64,000 nucleotides of DNA from Psychrobacter sp. UBA3480. Its GTDB lineage: Bacteria > Pseudomonadota > Gammaproteobacteria > Pseudomonadales > Moraxellaceae. Location: positions 177,268-241,267 of the forward strand of contig NZ_DFQV01000002.1 in the NCBI RefSeq assembly GCF_002377945.1, written 5' to 3'. Both the position numbers and the translations under genes were made by a program. The notes below the pieces were generated by a model. It had not been told where the DNA came from. It did not search any database and worked only from the letters and a program-made list of their open reading frames with translations. How positions within the stretch are numbered: position 1 is the first letter of the stretch; every line of letters begins with the position of its first letter. Below are positions 16,890 to 26,339 of this stretch, piece after piece.

Positions 16890-19028
16890 TTAGACCAGGT
16901 GCAATACGTTAATGAGTATATCGATAAGTTTAATACCCACAAAGGGTAGCAGTAGTCCGCCCAATCCATATATCAAGAGGTTCCGGCGCAATAGGTTAAT
17001 AGCAGAGTCTGGACGATACTTTACCCCTCGCAGCGCTAGTGGAATTAGAAATACAATGATTAAAGCATTAAAAATAACCGCTGATAAAATAGCACTCTTT
17101 GGGCTGCCCAAATGCATAATATTTAAAACGTTTAAGGCGGGATAAGTACCAGCAAAAGCTGCTGGAATAATCGCAAAGTATTTAGCGACGTCATTAGCCA
17201 AACTAAAAGTCGTCAGCGCCCCACGGGTCATCAGCATCTGCTTGCCGGTTTGCACCACTTCAATAAGCTTGGTCGGGTTTGAGTCCAAATCCACCATGTT
17301 TGCCGCTTCTTTGGCCGCTTGAGTCCCACTATTCATAGCAACGGCAACATCAGCCTGGGCAAGTGCTGGCGCGTCATTGGTACCATCACCAGTCATCGCC
17401 ACCAGCTTACCTTGGCGCTGATAACTACGAATCAATTCAAGTTTTTGTTCTGGGGTAGCCTCCGCCATAAAGTCATCAACCCCAGCTTCAGCAGCGATAG
17501 CAGCAGCCGTTAAAGGGTTGTCACCAGTAATCATCACGGTAGTAATACCGATTTTTCGCAATTCAGCAAAGCGCTCTTTGATACCAGATTTGACCACGTC
17601 TTTGAGCTCGATAACGCCTAATATCTGCTGACCATCTGCAACTAATAATGGTGTACTACCACGGCGCGCCACTTCTTCTACTTGTTGCTCCAAATTACTC
17701 GGTAGCGCACCGCCTTGTTCTGTCACCCAATTTACAATGGCATCATAAGCGCCCTTACGGATGCGGCGTTGCTCAATATCGGTACCACTCATGCGAGTTT
17801 GTGCGGTAAATTCGATAGTTTTAAATGGCTTTGATTTCCAGACATTCTCATCGATATCAAAACGGCTTTGGGCCAGTTTGACGATACTGCGACCTTCGGG
17901 CGTCTCATCGGTTAGCGAGCTAATCAATGCCACTTCAGCTAGCAAGTTCTCGTTAATACCGTTAGAAGGCAGAAATAAAGAAGCTTGACGGTTACCATAA
18001 GTAATAGTGCCGGTCTTATCGAGCAATAGTACATCGACGTCGCCAGCAGCTTCTACCGCACGTCCAGAGGTCGCAATGACATTGGCTTGCATCATACGGC
18101 TCATACCTGCTACGCCAATAGCCGATAATAAACCGCCAATCGTTGTTGGAATAAGGCAGACCAGTAATGCGACTAAAATAACAATAGAGATGGGTTCGCC
18201 TTGACCTGATGCGAGCACTGCAAACTGAGAGAATGGCAACAGGGTGACGCAAACCATTAGAAATATCAGGGTTAATGCAATAAGCAAAATAGTCAGGGCA
18301 ATCTCATTGGGCGTTTTAGTACGTTTGGCACCTTCTACCAAGGCAATCATACGATCTAAAAATCCTTGCCCTGGCGCTTGGGTAATACGAATCACTAGCC
18401 AGTCAGACAAGACTTTAGTACCGCCAGTGACGGCATTAAAATCACCGCCACTTTCACGGATTACGGGAGCGGATTCACCGGTGATGGCTGATTCATCAAC
18501 TGAGGCAAGACCTTCTATCACCTCACCATCCGCTGGAATAATTTCTCCCATTTGCACTAAGACAATATCATCTTGATTAAGTTCAGTCGCCTGCACCATA
18601 GTAGCAGCGGATAATCGGTCGCTACCAGCAAGCTTACGTGCTTGCACATCTTGACGTGCTTGCTTAAGACTCGATGCTTGCGCTTTACTGCGACCTTCTG
18701 CTAAGGCTTCAGCAAAGTTGGCAAACAATAAGGTAAACCATAGCCAAAATGTAATTAATAAGGTAAAGACCAGTCCCGTTTGACCTTGGATTAACATGTT
18801 AATGGCCAATATGGTCGTCAACCATGAGCCGATATAAACGACGAACATCACGGGATTACGCCACTGAACGCGAGGATCAAGCTTGAGTAACGCATCTTTT
18901 AGCGCCGGTTTAATCAACGCCGGATTTAGGAGGCCTTGGGAAGGTTTTTCGGGTAAATCAGAGTTATCAGGCTCTTGTTGAGGCGGCACATCTAAGGTTT
19001 TATTATTAGTATCTATTGAAACATTCAT
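16890..19028 (-). CDS. kdpB: KdpB, potassium-transporting P-type ATPase catalytic subunit
   Basis: A 712-residue P1A-type ATPase. It has the actuator loop with TGES ([11 protein letters not shown]), the phosphorylation site DKTGT with Asp-337, the nucleotide-binding domain (about 345-480) and the hinge motif [23 protein letters not shown] hydrolysis here drives K+ uptake through KdpA. An upstream in-frame ATG at 19079 would add 17 residues, but the start at 19028 has a TAGGAATAAAGACC ribosome region and fits the family. It is followed 21 bp later by kdpC, and preceded by kdpA with a 120-bp gap. Confidence 0.97.
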   Translation of the reverse strand: MNVSIDTNNKTLDVPPQQEPDNSDLPEKPSQGLLNPALIKPALKDALLKLDPRVQWRNPVMFVVYIGSWLTTILAINMLIQGQTGLVFTLLITFWLWFTLLFANFAEALAEGRSKAQASSLKQARQDVQARKLAGSDRLSAATMVQATELNQDDIVLVQMGEIIPADGEVIEGLASVDESAITGESAPVIRESGGDFNAVTGGTKVLSDWLVIRITQAPGQGFLDRMIALVEGAKRTKTPNEIALTILLIALTLIFLMVCVTLLPFSQFAVLASGQGEPISIVILVALLVCLIPTTIGGLLSAIGVAGMSRMMQANVIATSGRAVEAAGDVDVLLLDKTGTITYGNRQASLFLPSNGINENLLAEVALISSLTDETPEGRSIVKLAQSRFDIDENVWKSKPFKTIEFTAQTRMSGTDIEQRRIRKGAYDAIVNWVTEQGGALPSNLEQQVEEVARRGSTPLLVADGQQILGVIELKDVVKSGIKERFAELRKIGITTVMITGDNPLTAAAIAAEAGVDDFMAEATPEQKLELIRSYQRQGKLVAMTGDGTNDAPALAQADVAVAMNSGTQAAKEAANMVDLDSNPTKLIEVVQTGKQMLMTRGALTTFSLANDVAKYFAIIPAAFAGTYPALNVLNIMHLGSPKSAILSAVIFNALIIVFLIPLALRGVKYRPDSAINLLRRNLLIYGLGGLLLPFVGIKLIDILINVLHLV

Positions 19029-19148
19029 GGTCTTTATTCCTAACATAATCATAAAAAGGGGGCAATTCACCACTAACAAGGTAAGTGCCTATTTATCAAA
19101 TCTATCAACTTTGCCAAATTTGCTAAAGTCTAGATAAATAGGCAGCGG

Positions 19149-20861
19149 CTAACCTTTCATCATCCATATATGCTCTACAATAGGTCCAAGCGCTAACGCA
19201 GGAATGAAAGTCAATGCGCCAATCATCAGCACGGTTCCGACTAATAGACCCACAAATAATGGCGTAGTCGTCGGTAAAGTACCGCTATTGACTTCAAGCC
19301 TTGGTTTTTTCGCCAACGATCCTGCCAAAGCCAATACTGGAATGATGACCCCAAAACGCCCAACCACCATCGCAAGCCCAAGCATAGTGTTATAAAAGAC
19401 CGAATTGGCCCCCAATCCTGCAAAAGCAGAACCATTATTATTGGCAGCAGAGCTAAAGGCATACAGCACTTCACTAAAACCATGAGCGCCAGGATTAAAA
19501 ATCCCTGCTTGACCGCTTGCAGTCATCACACTAATCGCCGTTCCCATTAGCACCATAGTGGGTGCTGCCAGTAATGCTAATACCACCATTTTCATCTCAA
19601 ATGGTTCAATTTTTTTACCGAGATATTCTGGCGTCCGTCCAATCATGAGTCCTGATACGAATACCGCCAATATTGCAAATAGCAACATGCCATATAATCC
19701 TGCTCCAACACCGCCAAATACCACTTCACCTAACTGCATCTGTAACATCAAACCAAAGCCGCCCATCGGCGTAAATGAGTCATGCATTGCATTTACCGCA
19801 CCACATGATGCCGCAGTAGTGATGGTGGCAAATAACGATGAAGCCACAATACCAAAGCGCACTTCTTTACCCTCCATATTGCCATTAACATCCGCGGCGG
19901 TTAGCCCTGACACTTGTGATGTTAACCAAGGATTACCAGCAAGCTCACTACTCACCGTTAATGAATACATACCAACGAACAATAGGGTCATGGCTGCTAA
20001 TATCGCCACCCCTTGCTTCAGGTTGCCGCTCATCTTACCGAGACAAAAACACATTGAGGTAGGAATAAGAAAAATAGCGAGCATCTGAATTAAATTAGAA
20101 AAAGGCGTTGGATTTTCAAAGGGGTGGGCAGAGTTGGCATTAAAGAAACCACCACCGTTAGTACCCAACATTTTAATCGCTTCTTGTGACGCGACTGGCC
20201 CTAGCGCGATAGTTTGGATGTCACCTTGTAGCGTTTGCACGTCCATATAAATCGATAGGGTTTGTACGACGCCTTGGCTCATTAATAAAAGCGCGATAAT
20301 GGTCGCAACTGGTAGTAGGATATAAATATTACAGCGCCATAAATCGATCCACGCATTACCAAGGTGAGCGCTTTTCTTAAATACCAAGCCACGCATTAAG
20401 GCAAAAGCGACGGCAATACCTGTTGCTGCTGACAAAAAGTTTTGTAGTGACATACCTAGCATTTGGGTGAGGTAGCTCATCGTGCTTTCGCCACCATAAG
20501 CTTGCCAGTTGGTATTAGTCATAAAACTGATGGCCGTATTCATGGCCAAGTCCCAAGTGACGCCGGTCATCGCTTGCGGATTGAGCGGTAGATTGCCTTG
20601 CACCAGTTGCAATATAAATAGCGCCAAAAAGCCAATGATGTTAAATAAGACAATAGCCAGTACATACTGTTTCCAGTTCATCCCCGACGCAACATTACCT
20701 TTGCTATCTCGTCCAAGCATACCGAGTGCAGTAAAACCGCGTGATTCAAGACGGGATATTGGTGCCTGCATACGCTGCAGGATATAACCGGATAAAAAAT
20801 AGCCCAAAGTAAATAAAATGAGAAGATAAATAATCAACTGAGATAAAGCCTGGATGGTCAT
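19149..20861 (-). CDS. kdpA: KdpA, potassium-transporting ATPase potassium-binding subunit
   Basis: A 570-residue membrane protein with ten or more helices, related to Trk/Ktr-type K+ channels. The selectivity loops are recognisable: [13 protein letters not shown] (first pore), [20 protein letters not shown] (second), [21 protein letters not shown] (third) and [14 protein letters not shown] (fourth). It binds K+ on the periplasmic side and conducts it into the complex. Length and helices match E. coli KdpA (557). The ATG overlaps the kdpF stop (TAATG), so the two are translationally coupled. Confidence 0.97.
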   Translation of the reverse strand: MTIQALSQLIIYLLILFTLGYFLSGYILQRMQAPISRLESRGFTALGMLGRDSKGNVASGMNWKQYVLAIVLFNIIGFLALFILQLVQGNLPLNPQAMTGVTWDLAMNTAISFMTNTNWQAYGGESTMSYLTQMLGMSLQNFLSAATGIAVAFALMRGLVFKKSAHLGNAWIDLWRCNIYILLPVATIIALLLMSQGVVQTLSIYMDVQTLQGDIQTIALGPVASQEAIKMLGTNGGGFFNANSAHPFENPTPFSNLIQMLAIFLIPTSMCFCLGKMSGNLKQGVAILAAMTLLFVGMYSLTVSSELAGNPWLTSQVSGLTAADVNGNMEGKEVRFGIVASSLFATITTAASCGAVNAMHDSFTPMGGFGLMLQMQLGEVVFGGVGAGLYGMLLFAILAVFVSGLMIGRTPEYLGKKIEPFEMKMVVLALLAAPTMVLMGTAISVMTASGQAGIFNPGAHGFSEVLYAFSSAANNNGSAFAGLGANSVFYNTMLGLAMVVGRFGVIIPVLALAGSLAKKPRLEVNSGTLPTTTPLFVGLLVGTVLMIGALTFIPALALGPIVEHIWMMKG

Positions 20862-20941
20862 TAGAACGCCTCCGGTTTAATCAGTACGTATAGCAAATAG
20901 ACAAATAAACCTAGGGCGATAAGCCCTGAAAATACTTCCAT
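20861..20941 (-). CDS. kdpF: KdpF, small subunit of the Kdp ATPase
   Basis: A 26-residue single-helix peptide, [20 protein letters not shown] followed by IKPEAF, matching the KdpF pattern (hydrophobic helix, then Y-x-L-x-x-P-E-x-F end). The stop codon overlaps the kdpA start as TAATG. An AGGAG ribosome site sits 6 bases before the ATG. It stabilises the KdpABC complex in the membrane. It is too short for usual gene finders. Confidence 0.93.
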   Translation of the reverse strand: MEVFSGLIALGLFVYLLYVLIKPEAF

Positions 20942-21062
20942 AGCACTCTCCTAACACCAAGATCAGTCAATTAATTGCCGCAAGATTACTAAGACCTTGC
21001 TGCTCATTGGATAATGTCATTAGTATGCTGAGAGAAGTATAAAAGTGTTATTAAGATAAATA

Positions 21063-21086
21063 GGCAGGATATAAAGAAAGTATAAA
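21063..21086 (-). promoter_or_regulatory. Candidate KdpE operator upstream of kdpF
   Basis: The minus strand reads TTTATACTTTCTTTATATCC then TGCC. The E. coli KdpE site, as I recall it, is TTTATACTTTTTTTACACCC then CGCC, so most positions agree. The site lies about 120 bp upstream of the kdpF start, leaving room for a promoter between. Binding of phosphorylated KdpE here would switch on kdpFABC. The assignment rests on resemblance to the E. coli site and on position. Confidence 0.7.
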
Positions 21087-21282
21087 GATGAGAGTTAGCT
21101 AGTAGATAGGCAGATAATACTGAAGTTTACGCAGAGAGTGTTGGCGCAAAGCGAGGATAGCACCCGACGTTTTTATAGTATGTCAGCGCAGATTTTAAAG
21201 CAGCGCAATGACTATCAACTATGCTGAATAATTTACTCACAGAATTATATGACATGCTTACTGAGTAATGATAAAGAAACTG

Positions 21283-21420
21283 TAGAGATAAACTTGGTAA
21301 ACTAGTGACTCAATGAGGAGTTTATCATGACTAAGAAAATCGGAATATAGTGCATCACTCAAAGCTGACTCTTGCTGTCAAATCCGTACAAACAAACTTG
21401 GGTTATTTTGATTAGGCGGC
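21283..21420. mobile_element. IS3-family remnants: two ends of the 8144-9410 element facing each other
   Basis: On the plus strand, 21291-21345 matches the left part of the IS up to the first orfA codons (ACTCAATGAGGAGTTTATCA then TGACTAAGAAAATCGGAA). Directly after, 21365-21420 matches the reverse complement of the right end (CTGTCAAATCCGTACA, then AAACTTGGG). All of the interior is lost. Another right-end remnant lies at 11866-11932, so kdp and the DUF3124 gene sit between two IS relics. Confidence 0.75.
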
Positions 21421-21501
21421 TTAACAATAATGCCTGTTGTTCCTATGAAGGTGCATTATGGTAAATGGATTTGAGGCGGTTTTAGCCAGCTGAATTAGTA
21501 A

Positions 21502-21530
21502 CGAAAAAAGCCCCTCATTGAGTGGCTCTT
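21502..21530 (-). terminator. Possible Rho-independent terminator after the EamA gene
   Basis: On the minus strand, AAGAGCC and GGGGCTT can pair around ACTCAATGA, followed by a run of six T. It lies about 40 bp past the stop codon of the transporter at 21568. The stem is short, so strength is uncertain. Confidence 0.5.
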
Positions 21531-21567
21531 CTAAGAAGATATTCTCGAATAGATAAATATATATATT

Positions 21568-22545
21568 TTATTCTTTAAGTTTCCTAGCTTTATATTTAGC
21601 GACCATGAGCTGTGCTAATAGTATACCCGTAAGCATTATTATGGCACCTATCACTTGAATTACAGATAAGTTCTCGCTTAAAAGTAAAGCTGCGAAAACA
21701 GTAGCAAAAATAACTTCTAAGGTCGCAATTTGACTTACAACTGCTGGCGCTAGGTACTGCTGCGCAGTTATGCCTGCTAGATAGGCAAAAACAGTAGATA
21801 CTACAGACAGCCAGATTAGTAATACCCATAATGGTACATATAGGTTACCAATCATAGCAGCATCATGTACAACAGATCGCCAAGGAAAGCTGGTTATAGG
21901 ACTCAAAATGTTGAGAGCAATTGAACCTATAGACGTACCTAAAGCTATTAGTACAAGAGGTTTATGAGTTTTTAGACCATGTTCCGATAGTAAGAACCTT
22001 GCAGCTAAAGCAATTGCTGTCCCTAATCCTGCGACGGCACCAATTACGTCTAAATGAAACCCTGACCAAGCTTCGCCTACCATGAACAAGCCTATCAAAA
22101 CAGACGCCACGCCTATCCATATAGCTGGTGGAAAAGATATATTTCGAACAAACCTTATCCATAAAATGATTAGTACTGGAGCAAGGTATTCTAATAATAG
22201 GGCAATACCTACGGGTACTCTTGAAACTGCGACTGTATAAAGAAATTGATTAATACAAAAGGCAAGTAGACCGAAGCTTATTAGCATAAGCCACTCTGAA
22301 CGAGCTACTAGTAATTGTTTAGGGTATTTAAATAGGACTAGTAATAGTAATAATAATGCAGCTACTGTCATTCTAGCTTGCTTAATCTGTAATGCAGTCA
22401 TATCAGCAGAAGCTAGGGCTTTCGTGACTGGAGCACCAATGCCAAAAAATAATGCTGAGCTTGCTGCTAGTAAGATACCAAAAATTGTAGGATTGATAAC
22501 TTTCGGCGATGTAGATTTCTGTATATCAGGTGCTTTACTTTGCAT
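21568..22545 (-). CDS. EamA/DMT superfamily transporter
   Basis: A 325-residue inner-membrane protein with ten predicted helices in two EamA repeats (about 22-150 and 165-310). It shows GIGAPVTKALASADM in the first repeat and QYLAPAVVSQIATLEVIFA in the second. It is probably a metabolite or drug exporter. Its upstream region and first codons (ATGCAAA) are nearly identical to those of the acetyltransferase at 26340, on the opposite strand (repeats R3 and R5). This suggests both genes were placed behind the same mobile leader. A terminator candidate follows at 21502-21530. Confidence 0.88.
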   Translation of the reverse strand: MQSKAPDIQKSTSPKVINPTIFGILLAASSALFFGIGAPVTKALASADMTALQIKQARMTVAALLLLLLVLFKYPKQLLVARSEWLMLISFGLLAFCINQFLYTVAVSRVPVGIALLLEYLAPVLIILWIRFVRNISFPPAIWIGVASVLIGLFMVGEAWSGFHLDVIGAVAGLGTAIALAARFLLSEHGLKTHKPLVLIALGTSIGSIALNILSPITSFPWRSVVHDAAMIGNLYVPLWVLLIWLSVVSTVFAYLAGITAQQYLAPAVVSQIATLEVIFATVFAALLLSENLSVIQVIGAIIMLTGILLAQLMVAKYKARKLKE

Positions 22546-22640
22546 ATCTACGCTACGTCTTTTTAAAAGTTATTTATAAAAATAAGGGTGGCATCCTAGT
22601 GGAGACCTGAAATTTTGGTTGTAGGCTGATAGTATCAGCT
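22546..22640 (-). repeat. Intergenic repeat R3 and shared leader (inverted partner of R5)
   Basis: Read on the minus strand: ACTATCAGCCTACAACC, then TTCAGGTCTCCACTAGGA (core like R1/R2), then CCACCCTTATTTTTATAAAT leading to the start codon of the EamA gene. The same order occurs on the plus strand at 26245-26339 before another gene. The last 50 bp up to the start codons differ at only about three positions. Confidence 0.7.
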
Positions 22641-22700
22641 GTCTCTCAGAATGTTGAGTCTCCGATAATTCCCAGGTGGTTCGATTAAAACTAATAACAT

Positions 22701-23237
22701 TTATTCAGAGATAATAGACTGCCACCTAAATTTATCAATAGACATATTAATAGTCGTCCATTGCTTACCATCAACCATTATATGTTGATCTATCAGCGGG
22801 TTTTTGACAAAGCCAACTTGCTCATAGCATTTAATAGCCCCCACATTCCAATCATATACATTCAAATGCACGTATTCACACGCCATATCATTGAAAGCCT
22901 TGTTCAATAATAGCCGTATGATTTCTTTACCTAAACCTTGACCTCGCATATCAGGATGACCAATCAGCACTCTACATAGCTTAGAAGTCTTATTATCTTC
23001 ATGATAAATTTCTGCCATCCCTATAATTTGGGTGTTTAGTAACCCATTATCATGACTTTCTGTGAAAGTAACTTTAAATGAATACCTTCGGCTATCGTTT
23101 AAATATTCTTTTATTTGCTCTTTATCAATAGGGTGTTGAAAAATACCACCGCTAAATTGAATCAATTCATGTTTATTACTAATCCAGCTATTTAAAAAAG
23201 CATAGTCATCAGGTATAAATGGTTCCAAATATATCAT
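22701..23237 (-). CDS. GNAT family N-acetyltransferase
   Basis: A 178-residue acetyltransferase of the RimJ/RimL-like type. It opens MIYLEPFIPDDYAFLNSWI, has a central strand (IIGMAEIYHED), the acetyl-CoA binding motif A as DMRGQGLGKEIIRLLL (about residues 101-116, Q/RxxGxG/A), and the C-terminal motif B NVGAIKCYEQVGFVK. The substrate is unknown; relatives modify protein N termini, polyamines or drugs. The start at 23237 is used because AAGGA lies 7-8 bases upstream; a GTG one codon earlier is possible. It lies in the cassette-like region without a co-directional partner. Confidence 0.87.
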   Translation of the reverse strand: MIYLEPFIPDDYAFLNSWISNKHELIQFSGGIFQHPIDKEQIKEYLNDSRRYSFKVTFTESHDNGLLNTQIIGMAEIYHEDNKTSKLCRVLIGHPDMRGQGLGKEIIRLLLNKAFNDMACEYVHLNVYDWNVGAIKCYEQVGFVKNPLIDQHIMVDGKQWTTINMSIDKFRWQSIISE

Positions 23238-23304
23238 CACTAATCCTTATTTAAATTAACCGCTCATCATATTAGCAGAACGCTAAAGTAAGGGTATACA
23301 ACTA

Positions 23305-23396
23305 ATAGTTTATTAGGATTTTTGACCAGACAGGGTGATAAAGATTTGATAGTGGGATTAGTAAAAGGGCCTGGAGTAAGATCGAGACTAAAACGG
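23305..23396 (+). other. Repeated gene-tail fragment (copy B)
   Basis: This is the plus-strand copy of the fragments at 7002-7082 and 8043-8135, including TTTTTGACCAGACAGGGTGA. It directly precedes the second O-methyltransferase, as copy A2 does the first. It reads as a coding tail (LTRQGDKDL) whose parent gene is absent. Confidence 0.55.
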
Positions 23397-23434
23397 ATTC
23401 TGAACTGTCTTAATAATTGAGGAGTTTTACTTAA

Positions 23435-24019
23435 ATGAATGACATAGATATTGAAAGCTTTTTAAATGAACTATACATGAAAGGTCAGATTAACGACTCA
23501 AAATCTATCAATAAAATTGATAAGTACCTCAATATAACGCCAGATACAGGTAAGTTCTTAGGACTGCTGGCTCAAATCACATCAGCAGAAAGAATATTAG
23601 AGGTAGGTACTTCAAATGGTTATTCTGCTGCTTGGTTAGCATTATGTACTGATGAAGCCGTTCAGATCACCACAATAGAAAACGATTCTAAGAAGGTTAG
23701 CGCTGCAAGGGAGAATTTTTTAAGTACAGGCTTAGTAGATAGGATTAAGATTATTGAGGGTGATGCACCCATGATCTTATCAGAAATGAATAAAAGCTTT
23801 GACTTGGTTTTTGTTGATATGGATCGAAAATTGTATTTAGATATCTTGGAGGATGTAATACGGTTAACTAGGACAAAAGGCATCATTGTATTTGATAATG
23901 CAGTCTCTCATAAGGAGGAAATGACAGGCGTTTTTAATTATTTCAATGGTAATTCACAGTTTCACACCTACTTAGCTCCCATTGGTAAGGGTGAGTTCGT
24001 GGCGCTAAAAAAATGGTAG
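23435..24019 (+). CDS. O-methyltransferase (SAM-dependent, family 3 type), copy B
   Basis: A 194-residue protein that differs from copy A (7408-8007) at only about nine residues and lacks its five-residue N-terminal duplication. Motif I (ILEVGTSNGYSAAWLA), the acidic residue after strand 2 (TTIEND) and FDLVFVDMDRKLY are all present. A GAGGAG ribosome site is 10 bases before the ATG. It is followed by an intact acetyltransferase, which is deleted in copy A. The two copies are inverted relative to one another and 15 kb apart, with the kdp operon between them. Confidence 0.87.
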   Translation: MNDIDIESFLNELYMKGQINDSKSINKIDKYLNITPDTGKFLGLLAQITSAERILEVGTSNGYSAAWLALCTDEAVQITTIENDSKKVSAARENFLSTGLVDRIKIIEGDAPMILSEMNKSFDLVFVDMDRKLYLDILEDVIRLTRTKGIIVFDNAVSHKEEMTGVFNYFNGNSQFHTYLAPIGKGEFVALKKW

Positions 24020-24127
24020 GACGCTGCCAATTGGTCTAAATTAAAAGTTAAATATTTGAAAATGTTCGCGGCACTACTAAAGTCGACACGCTAATCACAC
24101 AATGATTCATATTTAAGGATAAGTATA

Positions 24128-24631
24128 ATGAAAATCGAAATCCGTCATGCTGAGCCAGAAGATGCAGAAGCGTTGCAAGCCATTCATACCGATGACGCCG
24201 TATATGCAAACACTTTGCAATTGCCTATGCCATCAAAGACCCTATGGCGAAAACGGCTGGCGGATATACCTGACAATATGCATATATTGGTGGCTGCGAT
24301 TGGAAATGAAGTAGTGGGAGTTCTGGGGCTTGAAACCATGATATCAAAACGTCGACGTCATGTAGCAAGCTTTGGGGTCAGCGTAAAAGCCACATCACAA
24401 GGAAAGGGTGTGGGACGAGCGCTTATAACCGCAGCGCTAGATTTGGCCGATAATTGGCTGGATATAAGACGTATTGAGATTACTGCTTATACTGATAACA
24501 CTGGAGCCATTGCCTTATATAAAAGTTTGGGTTTTCTGATAGAAGGTGAAATGGTGGATTATGCTTATCGTAATGGCGAGTATGTTAATGTTTATCAAAT
24601 GGCAAGAGTTCGAAAAACTAAAAATGGATGA
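24128..24631 (+). CDS. GNAT family N-acetyltransferase (intact copy)
   Basis: A 167-residue acetyltransferase. It starts MKIEIRHAEPEDAEALQAIH, a typical GNAT N-terminal strand/helix. Motif A is ATSQGKGVGRALITAAL (Q/RxxGxG/A), and the C-terminal part has TDNTGAIALYKSLGFLIEGE followed by MVDYAYRNGEY. This resembles the PhnO/YhhY-like group that acetylates small amines or amino acids; the exact substrate is unknown. A decayed copy with the acetyl-CoA site deleted is at 7103-7349. It sits 108 bp downstream of the O-methyltransferase in the same orientation and may be co-transcribed. Confidence 0.87.
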   Translation: MKIEIRHAEPEDAEALQAIHTDDAVYANTLQLPMPSKTLWRKRLADIPDNMHILVAAIGNEVVGVLGLETMISKRRRHVASFGVSVKATSQGKGVGRALITAALDLADNWLDIRRIEITAYTDNTGAIALYKSLGFLIEGEMVDYAYRNGEYVNVYQMARVRKTKNG

Positions 24632-24638
24632 TGCTGAG

Positions 24639-24760
24639 TATAACTATGGCGAACCAACCAAGAGCTTTTACTGGTTCGGTTCCCTAGTGAGGACTTGAAC
24701 CTTCGGCTGCAAGCTATATATGCCAATAGGTTAAATTATTAAGATAATGACGGTGTACTT
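24639..24760 (-). repeat. Intergenic repeat R4 (inverted partner of R1)
   Basis: The minus strand reads AAGTACACCGTCATTATCTT at one end, the core TTCAAGTCCTCACTAGGG at 24699-24682, then AACCGAACCAGTAAAAGC. This matches 5225-5345 along about 120 bp; the 36-bp heart differs at one base. It directly follows the acetyltransferase stop codon. Confidence 0.7.
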
Positions 24761-24829
24761 AGCATATATATTCTATCGTATTTGAATTGCTGGCTACCTA
24801 CTGTTTTTACCCATTAAAAAGTTCATATG

Positions 24830-25270
24830 TTAATTCAATACCAAAAAAAATTTTGGTCTTGCGTCTGTCAATGCTTCTAAGAGGTACAAATCTTGAAAAT
24901 TTCTTTCTCCCCATTCAACTAGTTGTAATTCCCCTGAAAGACTTTTAATGTAGGAGTTCACAAAAGAAGACAACATATATTGCGAAAAAATAGGATGTTT
25001 ATCAGTAAAGTACTTCCATCCAATAATGTAAACTTCTTTCCATTTTAACCAGTTTTCAATCAGATAATCTGATACTACATCTGTAAGCGCATCTAGGCTT
25101 TTACCTGTAACTAGCTTAGGGCTGTAAGATCCGTACAATACCTTCCCTATTGTCAAAGTGAAATCTTCTTTACTCTTACAGCCCGTTAAGTCTATAACAA
25201 CTATGCCAGGGTCATCCAATCTTTGCTGACCAAATTGAACCCAAGACTCGTTATCTCGAAAATAAATCAT
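24830..25270 (-). CDS. Barstar-like (barnase-inhibitor family) protein
   Basis: A 146-residue acidic protein. The segment VVIDLTGCKSKEDFTLTIGK, followed by KVLYGS and then TGKSLDALTDVVSDYL, follows the barstar pattern: a beta strand, a helix beginning after a short loop, then a G-x-x-L-D-A-L-x-D helix whose Asp contacts the RNase in barstar. The C-terminal half is longer than classic barstar (about 90 residues) and ends in a hydrophobic strand KFFLVLN. Such proteins are immunity proteins against ribonuclease toxins. No RNase gene is adjacent, so it would be an orphan immunity gene. The assignment is by pattern only. Confidence 0.55.
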   Translation of the reverse strand: MIYFRDNESWVQFGQQRLDDPGIVVIDLTGCKSKEDFTLTIGKVLYGSYSPKLVTGKSLDALTDVVSDYLIENWLKWKEVYIIGWKYFTDKHPIFSQYMLSSFVNSYIKSLSGELQLVEWGERNFQDLYLLEALTDARPKFFLVLN

Positions 25271-25478
25271 TTAATTCTCCCAAAAGCTTTACTGCCATTA
25301 ATACTAGTTTAAAACTCAGCTGCTGGACTAAATACGCAAACCTTATCCAGATCAGTACATACAAAGGGTATGCTCTTTCGTTTTTCGGAATGACTGTCCT
25401 TTCTAAAATAAGTATAGTTTAAAATATCAATTAAATGCTAGAATGCCAACAAAAGCTTACTCTGGTAGTCGTATTTTA

Positions 25479-26117
25479 ATGAATAACATTGCCCTATATA
25501 TCCTTATAGCCTCTGCCACTATTGCTAGCCCAGGCCCCGGTGTCATTCTAAGTATTACAAACTCCCTCACGCATGGTCGAAAAAAGACCGCTTATGGCAT
25601 CTTAGGTATCTCTCTAGGAATGCTAGGCGTGGCTATTGTCTCAGCTACTAGTATTGGACTAGTGATCGCAACATCAAAGAAAATGTTCTTGGCCATTCAA
25701 TTGTTGGGCGCAATGTATATATTTTACTTGGGTTTTAAAATGGCCTTTGGAAAAAGAAAATTATTTGTCCTAGATTCTGGCAACACGTTAGATGTGAGTA
25801 GTACAAGTGCTGGTAGGTTATTCAAAGAAGGTTTGCTAACCTCTCTTTCCAACCCAAAACCTATCTTATTTTTTATGGCTGTATTTCCGCAATTTATCGA
25901 TACTGAGCAAACCTATCTTTCTCAATTTCTGATTTTAGCTTCAGCTTTTTGCCTGTTGGTCTTACTGATCCATTTTTGCTACGCAGAAGCATTTGCTTTA
26001 GCCAGTCGATATCTATGGAAAGCTCAAGATAACCTATACTTAATTACAAAAATCGGCGGCGTAACATTAATGTTCATTTCTGTTCTATTGTTTGCAAGTG
26101 TGATGTTCACTGTCTAG
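25479..26117 (+). CDS. LysE/RhtB family amino-acid exporter
   Basis: A 212-residue inner-membrane protein with about six hydrophobic segments. The family signature near the N terminus is SATIASPGPGVILSITNSL, and there is a conserved GLLTSLSNPKPILFFMAVFPQF in the middle. Such carriers export amino acids or related metabolites using the proton gradient. The start at 25479 (MNNIALYILI) fits the family; an in-frame ATG at 25443 would add twelve polar residues. Neither start has a strong ribosome site. It lies alone in the patchwork region. Confidence 0.88.
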   Translation: MNNIALYILIASATIASPGPGVILSITNSLTHGRKKTAYGILGISLGMLGVAIVSATSIGLVIATSKKMFLAIQLLGAMYIFYLGFKMAFGKRKLFVLDSGNTLDVSSTSAGRLFKEGLLTSLSNPKPILFFMAVFPQFIDTEQTYLSQFLILASAFCLLVLLIHFCYAEAFALASRYLWKAQDNLYLITKIGGVTLMFISVLLFASVMFTV

Positions 26118-26244
26118 AAGATACTCTCTAGTAAATATGAAATGGTAATAATTGATATTTTCGAGACTGTTGCTAGCAAATATGAAAATAAAGCTGGGGA
26201 AAAACGCCAGACAATATATCGCTAGCTATGCCAGTTAGCCAAAC

Positions 26245-26339
26245 TATTAATACCATTAGCCTACAAGAAAAATTTCAGCTCTTCACTAAGAGGCCACCCT
26301 TATTTTTATAAATAACTTTTTAAAAGACGTAGAGTAGAT
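26245..26339 (+). repeat. Intergenic repeat R5 and shared leader (inverted partner of R3)
   Basis: The order is ACCATTAGCCTACAAG, then TTCAGCTCTTCACTAAGA (diverged core), then CCACCCTTATTTTTATAAAT and on to the start codon of the acetyltransferase. It is the inverted counterpart of 22546-22640. The last 50 bp are the best conserved part and probably carry the ribosome site and promoter. Confidence 0.65.

Noticed and set aside
14611..20787. Plus-strand open frames opposite kdpD, kdpB and kdpA
   Set aside because: These are shadows of conserved genes on the minus strand; no domains and improbable composition.
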